From positions 1 through 64,000 of the forward strand of contig NZ_JNZA01000029.1 in NCBI RefSeq assembly GCF_000717345.1: a stretch of DNA of 64,000 nucleotides, written 5' to 3'. Below are positions 8,533 to 16,940 of the stretch, in pieces (positions within the stretch are counted from its first letter, which is position 1; each line of letters begins with the position of its first letter). The DNA comes from Streptomyces lydicus (GTDB lineage Bacteria > Actinomycetota > Actinomycetes > Streptomycetales > Streptomycetaceae). The notes beneath the pieces were generated by a model. The model saw nothing but the letters and a program-made list of their open reading frames with translations. It was not told where the DNA came from and ran no database searches. The translations under genes were made by a program, and so were the position numbers.

Positions 8533-8561
8533 TTGACGCGAACCTGACCAACCTCAAGAAT
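8533..8561 (+). promoter_or_regulatory. Sigma-70-like promoter of the GH92 gene
   Basis: TTGACG at 8533-8538, a 17-base spacer, and AAGAAT at 8556-8561. Predicted transcription start is about 8568, just before the LacI-like palindrome and 40 bases ahead of the mannosidase start codon. Confidence 0.55.
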
Positions 8562-8572
8562 GAGCGCGCTCT

Positions 8573-8584
8573 GACAACGTTGTC
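8573..8584. promoter_or_regulatory. LacI-family-type operator
   Basis: GACAACGTTGTC is a perfect 12-base palindrome with a central CG, within TGACAACGTTGTCG. This is the usual form of a LacI/GalR-family site. It overlaps the predicted transcription start of the mannosidase gene, so a sugar-responsive repressor probably silences that gene. The regulator gene is not in this window. Confidence 0.6.
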
Positions 8585-8610
8585 GGCCTACCTTCCGGAG
8601 GTCCGGATCC

Positions 8611-10998
8611 ATGCCTTGGCTCAGTCGTTCCCGGCTGCGTACCGCGGGCGCGGTGCTGGCGGCCGCGCTCGTCGGGGGCGCGCTCACGGCCCCGGCCGCA
8701 GCGGCCGCGCCGCCCGCCGGCGGCCCGCTCACCGACCTGGTCAACCCGTTCATCGGCAGCCGGAACGACGGCAACACCTATCCGGGCGCCGCGGTGCCGT
8801 TCGGCATGGTGCAGCTCTCCCCGGACACCGGACACACCACCGGCTACGGCTACGACGACGACCACATCCGGGGCTTCAGCTCGGTGCACATCTCCGGCGT
8901 CGGGTGCGGGCTCGGCGGCGATCTGCCGGTGCTGCCCACCACGGGCGACATCACCGAGACCGACTATGCGAAGTACGCGGCCGGCTACCGCCATGACGAC
9001 GAGTCGGCCCGGCCGGGCTACTACCGCGTCGGCCTGACCTCGTACGGCGGGATCACCGCCGAGCTGACCGCGACCGCCCGCACCGGCAAGCAGCGCTACA
9101 CCTTCCCGGCCACCGACAAGGCCAATGTGCTGCTCAACGCCGGCCAGTCGCTGCACAGGACGGTCTCCACCCGGGTCGAGGTGCTGGACTCCCGCACCAT
9201 CCGCACCGCCCTCACCGGCCGCGGCTTCTGCCAGGACACCGAGCCGTACACCGTCTACACGATCACCCGCTTCGACCGGCCGTTCACGTCGTACGGGACC
9301 TGGGACGGCGACACGGTGACGGCCGGTTCCAAGGGCTCCACCGCCACCGGCCGGCACGGGGCCTACGCCCGCTTCGACACCCGCAAGGACCGTACGGTCG
9401 AGGCGACCACCGCGCTCAGCTACGTCGACGCGGCGGGCGCGGCCCGCAACCTGCGGGCCGAGGGCGGCCGTTCCTTCGACCGGACGAGGGCCGCGGCCGA
9501 CGCGGCGTGGGAGCGGCGGCTGGAGCTGGTGCGGGCCCGCGGCGGCGACCGTACGCTGCGCCGGACCTTCTACTCCTCGCTCTACCGTTCCTTCCTCGCG
9601 CCGAACGTCGGCAGCGACGTGGACGGGCGCCACACCGGATGGGACCAGAAGGTGCACCGGACCGCCGACTTCGGGGGCTCCGCCTACTACCAGAACTGGT
9701 CACTGTGGGACACCTACCGCACCCAGGCGCAGCTGCTGGCCCTGCTGGCGCCGCGGGAGTCACGTGACATGGCGCTGTCGGTGCTGCGGATCGACAAGGA
9801 GAGCGGCTGGCTGCCCAAGTGGGGCTACGGGACGGTCGAGACCAACATCATGACCGGCGATCCGGTCACCCCGTTCCTCACCAACGCCTATCAGCAGGGG
9901 CTGCTGGCGGGCCACGAGGAGGAGGCGTACGCGGCGCTGAAGAAGAACGCCGACGGGGTGCCGCCGGCCGGTTCACCGGCCGTGGGGCGGGAGGCCAACG
10001 CGCCGTACCTGAAGGACGGGTTCGCCCCGTACATCAAGGGCCGGCCGCATCAGAAGCCCGGTGACTCGGACTTCGAGCACGGCGCCTCGGCGACCCTCGA
10101 ATACGCCCTGTCGGACGCGATGCTGGCGCAGATGGCGCGGGATCTGGGACATGACGCGGACGCCGACCGGTACGCGGCCCGGGCACAGAACTACCGCCGG
10201 ATCTTCGACGGTTCGACCGGCTTCTTCCGGGCCCGCGACGAGCACGGCGCCTTCATCGGGCCGGCCGACCCGGCCAGGAGCGAGGGCTTCCACGAGGGCA
10301 CGTCCTGGCAGTACCAGTGGCTGGTGCCGCAGGACCTGCCGGGGATGCTGAAGCTGATCGGCGGCAAGGACAAGGCCGACGAGCGCCTCGACTCGTTCTT
10401 CGCCTACCCGCAGTTGCTGAAGGACCCGGCGAAGACCGCCCGCGAGGTGTGGGTCAACGGGCCGTACGACTACTACAACGCGGACAAGTACAACCCGCAG
10501 AACGAGCCCGACCTGATCGCCCCGTACACCTATCTCTCCACCGGCCGGCCCTGGAAGACGACGGATGTGGTGCACGCGGCGCTGACGCTGTTCACCGACA
10601 CCCCGACGGGTATGACCGGCAACGACGATCTGGGGACGATGTCGGCGTGGATGGTGCTCTCGTCGATCGGGGTGTTCCCGGTGCAGCCGGGTACCGACAG
10701 CTGGGGGCTGAGCACCCCGGTCTTCGACCGGGTGGATCTGACGCTGGACCGGCGGTACTACCCGGGCGGGCACTTCACCGTCACGGCGCCCGGTACGTCC
10801 ACGACCCACCGGTACGTCCAGTCGGTCCGGCTGGACGGCGCCGACCGTGACCGGACGTATCTGACCACCGGTGAGCTGCGCGCGGGGCGCGAACTGTCCT
10901 TCACCGTGGGCGCCGAACCGTCGGGCTGGGGCACCGGCGAGGGTGCCGCGCCGCCACCGGTGGGCACGACGGCCGGGGCCGGGAGCCCGCGGCGCTGA
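8611..10998 (+). CDS. Secreted GH92 alpha-mannosidase
   Basis: 795 residues with a Sec signal (basic MPWLSRSRLRT, hydrophobic core, AAAAAPPAGG). The mature enzyme begins with the family start LVNPFIGSRNDGNTYPGA and carries typical GH92 blocks: FGMVQLSPDTG, EGTSWQYQWLVPQDLPG and GNDDLGTMSAWMVLSSIG. GH92 enzymes are calcium-dependent exo-mannosidases, mostly alpha-1,2, that act on mannan or N-glycan chains. A GGAGG lies 9 bases before the ATG. A LacI-type operator precedes it. An EF-hand gene follows on the other strand. Confidence 0.93.
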   Translation: MPWLSRSRLRTAGAVLAAALVGGALTAPAAAAAPPAGGPLTDLVNPFIGSRNDGNTYPGAAVPFGMVQLSPDTGHTTGYGYDDDHIRGFSSVHISGVGCGLGGDLPVLPTTGDITETDYAKYAAGYRHDDESARPGYYRVGLTSYGGITAELTATARTGKQRYTFPATDKANVLLNAGQSLHRTVSTRVEVLDSRTIRTALTGRGFCQDTEPYTVYTITRFDRPFTSYGTWDGDTVTAGSKGSTATGRHGAYARFDTRKDRTVEATTALSYVDAAGAARNLRAEGGRSFDRTRAAADAAWERRLELVRARGGDRTLRRTFYSSLYRSFLAPNVGSDVDGRHTGWDQKVHRTADFGGSAYYQNWSLWDTYRTQAQLLALLAPRESRDMALSVLRIDKESGWLPKWGYGTVETNIMTGDPVTPFLTNAYQQGLLAGHEEEAYAALKKNADGVPPAGSPAVGREANAPYLKDGFAPYIKGRPHQKPGDSDFEHGASATLEYALSDAMLAQMARDLGHDADADRYAARAQNYRRIFDGSTGFFRARDEHGAFIGPADPARSEGFHEGTSWQYQWLVPQDLPGMLKLIGGKDKADERLDSFFAYPQLLKDPAKTAREVWVNGPYDYYNADKYNPQNEPDLIAPYTYLSTGRPWKTTDVVHAALTLFTDTPTGMTGNDDLGTMSAWMVLSSIGVFPVQPGTDSWGLSTPVFDRVDLTLDRRYYPGGHFTVTAPGTSTTHRYVQSVRLDGADRDRTYLTTGELRAGRELSFTVGAEPSGWGTGEGAAPPPVGTTAGAGSPRR

Positions 10999-11013
10999 GC
11001 GGGGCTGCTCGTC

Positions 11014-11054
11014 GCCCGCGGGCCGGTGGCGCTGGGCGCGGCCGGCCCGCGGGC
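11014..11054. terminator. Bidirectional terminator between GH92 and EF-hand genes
   Basis: A perfect 13-base stem pairs 11014-11026 (GCCCGCGGGCCGG) with 11042-11054 around a 15-base loop, between two convergent stops. It should end transcription from both sides. Confidence 0.7.
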
Positions 11055-11095
11055 GGACGGGGCGAAGGGGGTCTGCGCGGGGGGCGGGGCGGTCG

Positions 11096-11308
11096 TCAGC
11101 CCTGCAGGGCCTGCCAGAACTCGTCGAAGGACATGGTGCCGTCGTGGTTGGCGTCCTTGGACTTGATGACCGCCTCGGCGACCGGGCCGGTGACGAACGG
11201 GTCGCCCATCTCGGCCATCGCGCGCTTGAACTCGTCCGGCGTGACCTGGCCGTCGCCGTCCGCGTCGTACCGGTTGAACGTCGCCCTGGCCTCGTTGATG
11301 TCTGCCAT
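11096..11308 (-). CDS. Small EF-hand calcium-binding protein
   Basis: 70 residues with two EF-hand loops: [13 protein letters not shown] (about 17-29) and [13 protein letters not shown] (about 52-64). Both have acidic residues at the calcium-coordinating positions and Glu at position 12. It resembles the small calmodulin-like Cab proteins of Streptomyces, which act as cytoplasmic calcium buffers or sensors. ATG at 11308 follows GGGGGCACCTCCC. It is downstream of the UvrA-like gene on the same strand, but an 82-base gap suggests its own promoter. Confidence 0.9.
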   Translation of the reverse strand: MADINEARATFNRYDADGDGQVTPDEFKRAMAEMGDPFVTGPVAEAVIKSKDANHDGTMSFDEFWQALQG

Positions 11309-11390
11309 GGGAGGTGCCCCCTTCGTGGTGCTGCGCAGTGCTGCGCGGTGCTGTTGCCCGTGGATCTGACCTGCGTACATTAGCGGACCC

Positions 11391-13844
11391 TCATACCGCG
11401 TCCGGCTGCCCCCTCCGGCGGGCGAGATAGCGGGCGGTACGGCTGCCCGGGGCGGCGGCGACCTCGGCGGGGGTGCCGGCCGCCACGATCCGGCCGCCGT
11501 CCGCGCCGCCACCCGGCCCGAGGTCGATGACGTGGTCGGCGCCGGCGGCCACGCCCATGTCGTGCTCGACGACGACCACGGTGTGGCCGGCGTCCACCAG
11601 GCCGTGCAGCTGGCGCATCAGCACCTCGGTGTCGGCGGGGTGCAGGCCGGTGGTGGGCTCGTCGAGGAGGTAGAGGGTGTGGCCGCGGCGGGTGCGCTGG
11701 AGTTCGGCGGCGAGCTTGATCCGCTGGGCCTCGCCGCCGGACAGTTCGGTCGCGGGCTGGCCGAGCCGGAGGTAGCCGAGGCCGACGTCCTGGAGGGTGC
11801 GGAGGCTGCGGGCGGCGGCGGGGAGGTCGGCGAGGAACGTGGCGGCGTCATCCACGGTCATGGCGAGGACGTCGGCGACGGTGCGGCCGCGGTAGGTGAT
11901 CTGGAGGGTCTCGGGGTTGTAGCGGGCGCCGTGGCAGTCCGTGCAGGGCGCGTAGGTGCCGGGGAGGAAGAGGAGTTCCACGGCGACGAAGCCCTCCCCC
12001 TGGCAGGTCTCGCAGCGGCCGCCGGCGACGTTGAAGGAGAACCGGCCGGCGGTGTAGCCGCGGGCCCGGGCCTCGTCGGTGGCGGCGAAGACCTTGCGCA
12101 CCGCGTCGAACAGGCCGGTGTAGGTGGCGAGGTTGGAGCGCGGGGTGCGGCCGATCGGCTTCTGGTCGACGCGGACCAGCCGGTCCACGGCCGCCAGGCC
12201 CTCGGCGCCGTCGATCTGCGGGCGGGCGGTCGGCCCGGTGTCAGCGGCGTCCTCGTCCGTCTCGCTCCGGCCGGCGCCCAGGTGGTCCCGCACGGCTTCG
12301 GCGAGGACGCGGGTGACCAGCGTCGATTTGCCCGATCCGGAGACGCCGGTGACGGCGGTGAAGACGCCGAGCGGGAAGGTGGCGTCCAGTCCGCGGAGAT
12401 TGTGCAGGGTGGCGCCGTAGAGGGTGACCGCTCCGGAGGGGCTGCGCGGGGTGCGCGCGGCGGGTGGCTCGGTGGCGAAGAGGTAGCGGCGGGTGGCGGA
12501 GCCCTCGGCGCCGGCGAGGGCGGCGACCGGGCCGCTGTGCAGCACCTGGCCGCCGTGTTCCCCGGCGCGCGGCCCGACGTCCACGATCCAGTCGGCGCGC
12601 CGGACCACGTCCATGTCGTGTTCGACGACGAAGAGCGAGTTGCCCGCTTCCTTGAGCCGGCCGAGCACGGTGAGCAGGGACTCCGTGTCGGCGGGGTGCA
12701 GGCCGGCGGACGGCTCGTCCAGGACGTAGACGACGCCGAAGAGGCCGGAGCGCAGCTGGGTGGCCAGTCGCAGCCGTTGCAGCTCGCCCGCGGAGAGGGT
12801 GGGCGAGGGCCGGTCCATGCTGAGGTAGCCCAGGCCAAGTTCGGTGAGCACCTCGATCCGGGCCACCAGGTCGCGGGCGAGCGTCGGCGCCACCTCGTCG
12901 TCCGCCCGCGTGGCGGTGGGGCGGAGCAGCTCGGCGAGGGCGCCGAGCGGCATGCCCGCGAGGGTGGCGATGTCCCGGCCCTCGAAGGTGACGGCGAGTG
13001 CTTCGGGGCGCAGCCGCCGTCCGCCGCAGACCGGGCAGGGCTCGGCGGTCATGAAGCCCTGGACGCGTTTGCGCAGCGCCTCGCTCTTGGAGTCGGCGAA
13101 GGTGTGCAGGACGTAGCGCTTGGCGCTCATGTAGCGGCCCTTGTAGGGGCGCTGGATGCGGCCGGCCTCTCGGACCGGATGGACGGTGACGACCGGCTCC
13201 TCGTCGGTGAACAGGATCCAGTCGCGGTCGGCCTGCGGCAGGTCGCGCCACGGCCGGTCGATGTCGTGGCCGAGGGCGGCGAGGATGTCGCGGAGGTTCT
13301 TGCCCTGCCAGGCGCCGGGCCAGGCGGCGACGGCGCCCTCGCGGACGGAGAGGTCGGGGTCGGGGACGAGGGAGTCCTCCGTGACCCGGTGGACGGTGCC
13401 CAGGCCGTGGCACTCCGGGCAGGCACCGGCCGCGGTGTTGGGCGAGAAGGCGTCGGAGTCGAGCCGTTCCGTCGTGCCTTCCGGGTAGGTGCCGGCCCGG
13501 GAGAACAGCATCCGCAGGGTGTTGGAGAGGGTGGTGACGGTGCCGACGGAGGAGCGCGAGGTCGGTGCGGAGCGCCGCTGTTCCAGGGCGACGGCCGGCG
13601 GCAGCCCGGTGATGTCCTCGACCTTGGGCGCGCCGACCTGGTGGATCAGCCGCCGGGCGTACGGGGCCACCGACTCGAAGTAGCGGCGCTGCGCCTCGGC
13701 GTAGAGGGTGCCGAAGGCGAGGGAGGACTTGCCCGATCCGGACACCCCGGTGAACGCCACCAGCGCGTCCCTCGGGATGTCCACATCACAGTTGCGGAGG
13801 TTGTGCTCACGGGCGCCGCGCACCCGTACGTACGAGTCGGCCAT
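11391..13844 (-). CDS. UvrA-like ABC ATPase (UvrA2 / drug-resistance type)
   Basis: 817 residues, shorter than housekeeping UvrA (about 950), as expected for UvrA2/DrrC-type proteins that lack part of the UvrB-interaction region. Two ABC modules each have a P-loop ([13 protein letters not shown] near the start; [13 protein letters not shown] in the middle), a signature ([24 protein letters not shown]) and Walker B ([22 protein letters not shown]). Zinc-type CxxC pairs are present (CPECHG, CPVCGG, CETCQG, CTDCHG). ATG at 13844 follows GGAGGG. It starts 40 bases after the ferredoxin reductase stop, so it probably belongs to the P450 operon. Likely role: binding or clearing DNA lesions or intercalators. 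Confidence 0.92.
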   Translation of the reverse strand: MADSYVRVRGAREHNLRNCDVDIPRDALVAFTGVSGSGKSSLAFGTLYAEAQRRYFESVAPYARRLIHQVGAPKVEDITGLPPAVALEQRRSAPTSRSSVGTVTTLSNTLRMLFSRAGTYPEGTTERLDSDAFSPNTAAGACPECHGLGTVHRVTEDSLVPDPDLSVREGAVAAWPGAWQGKNLRDILAALGHDIDRPWRDLPQADRDWILFTDEEPVVTVHPVREAGRIQRPYKGRYMSAKRYVLHTFADSKSEALRKRVQGFMTAEPCPVCGGRRLRPEALAVTFEGRDIATLAGMPLGALAELLRPTATRADDEVAPTLARDLVARIEVLTELGLGYLSMDRPSPTLSAGELQRLRLATQLRSGLFGVVYVLDEPSAGLHPADTESLLTVLGRLKEAGNSLFVVEHDMDVVRRADWIVDVGPRAGEHGGQVLHSGPVAALAGAEGSATRRYLFATEPPAARTPRSPSGAVTLYGATLHNLRGLDATFPLGVFTAVTGVSGSGKSTLVTRVLAEAVRDHLGAGRSETDEDAADTGPTARPQIDGAEGLAAVDRLVRVDQKPIGRTPRSNLATYTGLFDAVRKVFAATDEARARGYTAGRFSFNVAGGRCETCQGEGFVAVELLFLPGTYAPCTDCHGARYNPETLQITYRGRTVADVLAMTVDDAATFLADLPAAARSLRTLQDVGLGYLRLGQPATELSGGEAQRIKLAAELQRTRRGHTLYLLDEPTTGLHPADTEVLMRQLHGLVDAGHTVVVVEHDMGVAAGADHVIDLGPGGGADGGRIVAAGTPAEVAAAPGSRTARYLARRRGQPDAV

Positions 13845-13884
13845 CCCTCCATGATCGGGCACGGTCCGGTGTGGCCCGGTACCG

Positions 13885-15225
13885 TCAGCCGGCCGCCGTG
13901 GCGGCGGCGATCCGTTCGCGGGCCTCCTCCCAGGGCAGCGGGTCGGCGACGACGGCCCGCAGGGCGCGGATCTGGCGCGGCGGGAGGCCGGCCGCCAGGA
14001 CGCCGACGGCGCGCCCCTCGCGGCCGTAGAGCGCGAGGATCCGCCGCCCGGCCCGGTCGCGGACGGGTGTCTCGACCCGGTCGGCGCCCGCGGTCAGCCC
14101 GTACGCCTGGATCTTGAGGTCGTACTGGTCGGACCAGAAGTACGGCACGGGGGCGAAGGGGCGGCGCTCCTGGGCCGGGGTGCCGTCCTCGGTGCCGGTG
14201 GGGCCGTCCGCGGCGAGTTCGGCGAGCAGGTTGCGGGCGGCGGCCATGCCCTGCTCGGTGGCGTTCATCCGGTGCTCGAAGCGCAGCGGGCGGCCGTGGG
14301 CGGGGTGGTTCCAGCGGGCCACGTCGCCGGCGGCGTAGATGCCGGGGGCGGCGGCGCAGTACGCGTCGCAGCGCAGCCCGTCGGTGGTGTCCAGCGCGGG
14401 GTCGGTGAGCCAGTCGACGGCGGGGCGGGAGCCGATGGCCACCAGCACGGTGTCGGCGGGCAGCCGGCTGCCGGGGGTACCCCCATCGGCCAGCCGTACG
14501 GCGGTGACCTGTGGGCCGGAGCCGTCGGCCGGGTCGGCCGGCGTGCTGTCGAAGCCGTCGACGGCGCCGGTGAGCAGGCGCACGCCCCGGGCCCGGTGCT
14601 CCTCGGCCAGCAGGGTGCCGACGTCGGTGCCGACGGCGGCGGCCATCGGGGTCTCCTCGATGCCGACGACGGTGACCTCGTGCCCCAACTCCCGTGCCAC
14701 CGCGGCCGCTTCGCAGCCGAGGACGCCGTTGCCGACGATCACCAGCTGCCGGGGGCCTCCCCCGCCGGCTACGCCCTCACTGGCGGGGGTACCCCCATTG
14801 ATGAGCCGGTCGCGCAGCGCCAGCGCGTCGTCGAGGGTGCGCAGGGTGTGAACGCCGGTGAGGCGGTCGGCGCCGGGCAGTGTCCGGGCCGCGACGCCGG
14901 TCGCGATGACGATTCCGGCGCAGGCGAGGCGCTCCGTCCCGTCAAGGGTGAGGGTGCGGGTGGCCACGTCGAGACCGGTGGCGCGGGTGCCCAGCCGCAG
15001 GTCCAGGTCGAGCGGGGCGAGCTGCTCCTCGGTGCGCAGGCGCAGCTTCTCCGGTTCCCAGGCGCCGTGCAGCAGCTGCTTGGACAACGGCGGCCGGTCG
15101 TACGGCAGATGGGACTCCTCGCCGATGAGGGTGAGCGGGCCGCGCCAGCCGGAGCGGCGCAGCGTCTCGGCCGCGGCGAGGCCGGCGGCCGAGGCGCCGA
15201 CCACGGCGATCGGGCGGGCGGTCAC
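13885..15225 (-). CDS. FAD-dependent ferredoxin reductase for the CYP105 system
   Basis: 446 residues from a GTG whose first four bases overlap the ferredoxin stop (GTGA), which shows translational coupling. It has an N-terminal FAD Rossmann motif (VVGASAAGLAAAE), the PYDRPPLSK motif of rhodocoxin/putidaredoxin reductases, an NAD-binding Rossmann motif (VIVGNGVLGCEAA) and GIYAAGDVARW. It passes electrons from NAD(P)H to the adjacent ferredoxin. Residues about 143-159 (NGGTPASEGVAGGGGP) form an insertion made by a palindromic repeat just before the second Rossmann strand, and a smaller one (DGGTPGS) lies further on. Both keep the frame. Confidence 0.93.
   Translation of the reverse strand: MTARPIAVVGASAAGLAAAETLRRSGWRGPLTLIGEESHLPYDRPPLSKQLLHGAWEPEKLRLRTEEQLAPLDLDLRLGTRATGLDVATRTLTLDGTERLACAGIVIATGVAARTLPGADRLTGVHTLRTLDDALALRDRLINGGTPASEGVAGGGGPRQLVIVGNGVLGCEAAAVARELGHEVTVVGIEETPMAAAVGTDVGTLLAEEHRARGVRLLTGAVDGFDSTPADPADGSGPQVTAVRLADGGTPGSRLPADTVLVAIGSRPAVDWLTDPALDTTDGLRCDAYCAAAPGIYAAGDVARWNHPAHGRPLRFEHRMNATEQGMAAARNLLAELAADGPTGTEDGTPAQERRPFAPVPYFWSDQYDLKIQAYGLTAGADRVETPVRDRAGRRILALYGREGRAVGVLAAGLPPRQIRALRAVVADPLPWEEARERIAAATAAG
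14473..14484. repeat. GGGGGTACCCCC palindrome inside the reductase gene
   Basis: A perfect 12-base palindrome, identical to the one at 14785-14796 in the same gene. It encodes part of a Gly/Thr/Pro insertion (DGGTPGS) in a loop before the strand ending VLVAIGSRP. Confidence 0.6.
14751..14796. repeat. Palindromic repeat element inserted in frame in the reductase gene
   Basis: The block is GGGGGCCTCCCCC, then a hairpin CCCCCGCC (14759-14766) pairing with GGCGGGGG (14782-14789) around a 15-base loop, ending in GGGGGTACCCCC. It encodes about 16 extra residues between the dimer helix and the NAD-binding strand. Short G/C palindromes of this style are scattered in Streptomyces genomes, as I recall, but I cannot count copies here beyond this operon. 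Confidence 0.6.
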
Positions 15226-15416
15226 GCGTGTACCTCGATCACGGTGGCCGGGCAGATGGCGGCCGCCTCGCGGACCGCGTCGTGCTGTGCGGCGGGCGGT
15301 GCCGCGTCGAGCAGGACGACCACGCCGTCCTCGTCGCGCTGGTCGAAGACCTCGGGGGCGATCAGCACGCACTGGCCGGCGGCGCAGCACTTGTCGGCAT
15401 CGAGGGTGATCTTCAT
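15222..15416 (-). CDS. 3Fe-4S ferredoxin partner of the P450
   Basis: 64 residues, typical of the small ferredoxins beside Streptomyces CYP105 genes. Cluster cysteines are Cys10, Cys16 and Cys55 (C-x5-C ... C-P). The usual second ligand is replaced by Ala, as expected for a 3Fe-4S cluster, and Cys11 is an extra cysteine next to the first ligand. It shuttles electrons from the reductase encoded next to the P450 encoded just upstream (98-base gap). Its TGA overlaps the reductase GTG. Confidence 0.93.
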   Translation of the reverse strand: MKITLDADKCCAAGQCVLIAPEVFDQRDEDGVVVLLDAAPPAAQHDAVREAAAICPATVIEVHA

Positions 15417-15514
15417 GGCAGTTGGCTCCACAATCTGTGTGGTGAGGGGTTGCGGGCGGGCCGCGGTCCGACGGCCGGGCCCGGGGTCACGATCACCCGG
15501 CGGCGGGTGCGTTG

Positions 15515-16810
15515 TCACCAGGTGACGGGCAGGGCGTGGCATCCGTAGATCGACATATCGGTACGGAAGGGGATTTCCTCCACCGGTACCGCGGGCCGCA
15601 TCGCGGGGAAGCGGCGCAGCAACGTCCCGAGGACGACCTGGAGTTCGACGCGGGCCAGGGCCTGACCGAGGCACTGGTGGATGCCGTAACCGAAGGCGAC
15701 GTGGTGCTGGGCGTTGGGGCGGCAGACGTCGAGCCGGTCGGCGTCGGCGAAGACGCTCTCGTCGCGGTTGCCGGACGGTACGGCCACCACGACGCCCTCG
15801 CCGGCCCGGATGAGGTGCCCGTCGACCTCGACGTCCGCGGTGGCGGCCCGGCGCGGGCCGTTGCGGATGATGCTGTGGAAGCGCAGCAGTTCCTCGACGG
15901 CGCCGCGGATCAGGGCGGGCTCCTGGCGCAGCTTCTCGGCGGTCGCGGGGTCGCGCATCAGGGTGAGCGCGCTCAGGCTGATCATGTTGGCGGTGGTCTC
16001 GTGCCCGGCGATCAGCAGCAGGGCGGCGAAGGCGGCCACGTCGATGGGGGTCCCCTCTGCTCGAACGGAGTTGAGAGCTTGGGGGAGGGTGAGTTCACCG
16101 GTCCGCTGCTGTTCGACGATCAGCCGGCCGAGGATGTCGTCCCCCGGGTCCGCCTCCTTGGCGGTGACCAACCGGTCGAGGTAGTCGCGCAGTTCGGCCC
16201 GGGCCGCCTCGCGCTCGTCGTCGGGGACGGTGCGGGAGAGCAGCGTTCCGGTGAGTCCCTGGAAGAGGTCGTGGTCCTCGTACGGGACGCCCAGCAGCAG
16301 GCTGATGACGAGGGACGGCACGGGCAGCGCCAGCGCCTGGACCAGGTCCACCCCGCCCTGCGTGCGCCCCTCGGCGCGCTCCATGGCGTCGCAGAGTTCC
16401 TCGGTGATCCGCTGGATCTCCGGGCGCAGCGCCTCGACCCGCTTGACCATGAACTCCCGGGTGACCATGCGGCGCAGCCGGGTGTGCTCGGGCGGGTCCA
16501 TGCGGATGAAGCCGCGGTTCCGGGTGCTGGGGCCGCCGGTCATCCCGCTGAGCGGATAGCCGTGGACGGTGGTGTCGGAGCTGAAGCGGGTGTCGCCGAG
16601 GATCGTCCGGATGTCGGCGTAGCGGGTGACCAGCCAGGCCCAACTGCCGTCCGGCAGGGAGATCTTGGAGATCGGCTGCGTGGTGCGCAGGGCGGCGAAG
16701 GCGGCCGGGGGGTCGAAGGGGCAGCCGCTCGGGGGCTCCACGGGCAGCGGCGCGGGGGCGGTGAACATCGTCATCTCGCTCATCTCGCTCATCGGGGTCG
16801 TCGGGCTCAT
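15515..16810 (-). CDS. Cytochrome P450, CYP105-like
   Basis: Up to 431 residues. I-helix AGHETT at 268-273, ExxR in EELLR (about 306-310) and heme loop FGYGIHQCLGQ with Cys380. It resembles CYP105 enzymes, which hydroxylate macrolides, vitamin D and xenobiotics, and it has its own ferredoxin and reductase downstream. Residues about 242-256 (LPQALNSVRAEGTPI) are an in-frame insertion just before the I-helix, coming from a palindromic repeat at 16046-16086. The start is uncertain. The ATG at 16810 sits in an 11-base inverted repeat without a clear Shine-Dalgarno, and ATGs at 16792, 16783, 16774 and 16768 are alternatives. Confidence 0.92.
   Translation of the reverse strand: MSPTTPMSEMSEMTMFTAPAPLPVEPPSGCPFDPPAAFAALRTTQPISKISLPDGSWAWLVTRYADIRTILGDTRFSSDTTVHGYPLSGMTGGPSTRNRGFIRMDPPEHTRLRRMVTREFMVKRVEALRPEIQRITEELCDAMERAEGRTQGGVDLVQALALPVPSLVISLLLGVPYEDHDLFQGLTGTLLSRTVPDDEREAARAELRDYLDRLVTAKEADPGDDILGRLIVEQQRTGELTLPQALNSVRAEGTPIDVAAFAALLLIAGHETTANMISLSALTLMRDPATAEKLRQEPALIRGAVEELLRFHSIIRNGPRRAATADVEVDGHLIRAGEGVVVAVPSGNRDESVFADADRLDVCRPNAQHHVAFGYGIHQCLGQALARVELQVVLGTLLRRFPAMRPAVPVEEIPFRTDMSIYGCHALPVTW
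16046..16086. repeat. Palindromic repeat inserted in frame in the P450 gene
   Basis: The segment runs from GGGGGTCCCC to GAGAGCTTGGGGGA, with complementary G-run and C-run ends and a CTCGAACGGAGTTGAGAG core that can fold. On the coding strand it adds about 15 residues not found at this place in other CYP105 proteins as I remember them. The family looks like a mobile miniature palindromic repeat of Streptomyces. Confidence 0.55.
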
Positions 16811-16839
16811 GGCGCACGCCGGCAGGGACGTGCGCCATG
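16808..16839 (-). promoter_or_regulatory. Perfect inverted repeat containing the P450 start codon
   Basis: CATGGCGCACG (16808-16818) pairs perfectly with CGTGCGCCATG (16829-16839) around a 10-base loop. In the mRNA the ATG at 16810 would be base-paired, so it may be a translational control hairpin. It could instead be a protein-binding operator if translation starts at a downstream ATG. Confidence 0.5.
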
Positions 16840-16868
16840 GGCCGACGTTCGCCTAACACCCGTAAACT

Positions 16869-16889
16869 TACATGTGTAATACACAGGTA
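16869..16889. promoter_or_regulatory. Near-perfect 21-base palindrome, probable TetR operator
   Basis: TACATGTGTA-A-TACACAGGTA: 10-base arms with a single mismatched pair. It is A/T-rich, unlike its surroundings, and lies between the TetR gene stop and the P450 start, about 60 bases upstream of the P450. It is the natural target of the TetR protein encoded at 16941. Confidence 0.65.
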
Positions 16890-16940
16890 TACGTGTCGGG
16901 GGGTGGGTGAGGGTGAGGATTCGGCCGCGCGTCGCGCGGC

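Noticed and set aside
11532..14117. 861-codon plus-strand frame over the UvrA-like gene
   Set aside because: Composition bias only. UvrA motifs are intact on the minus strand.
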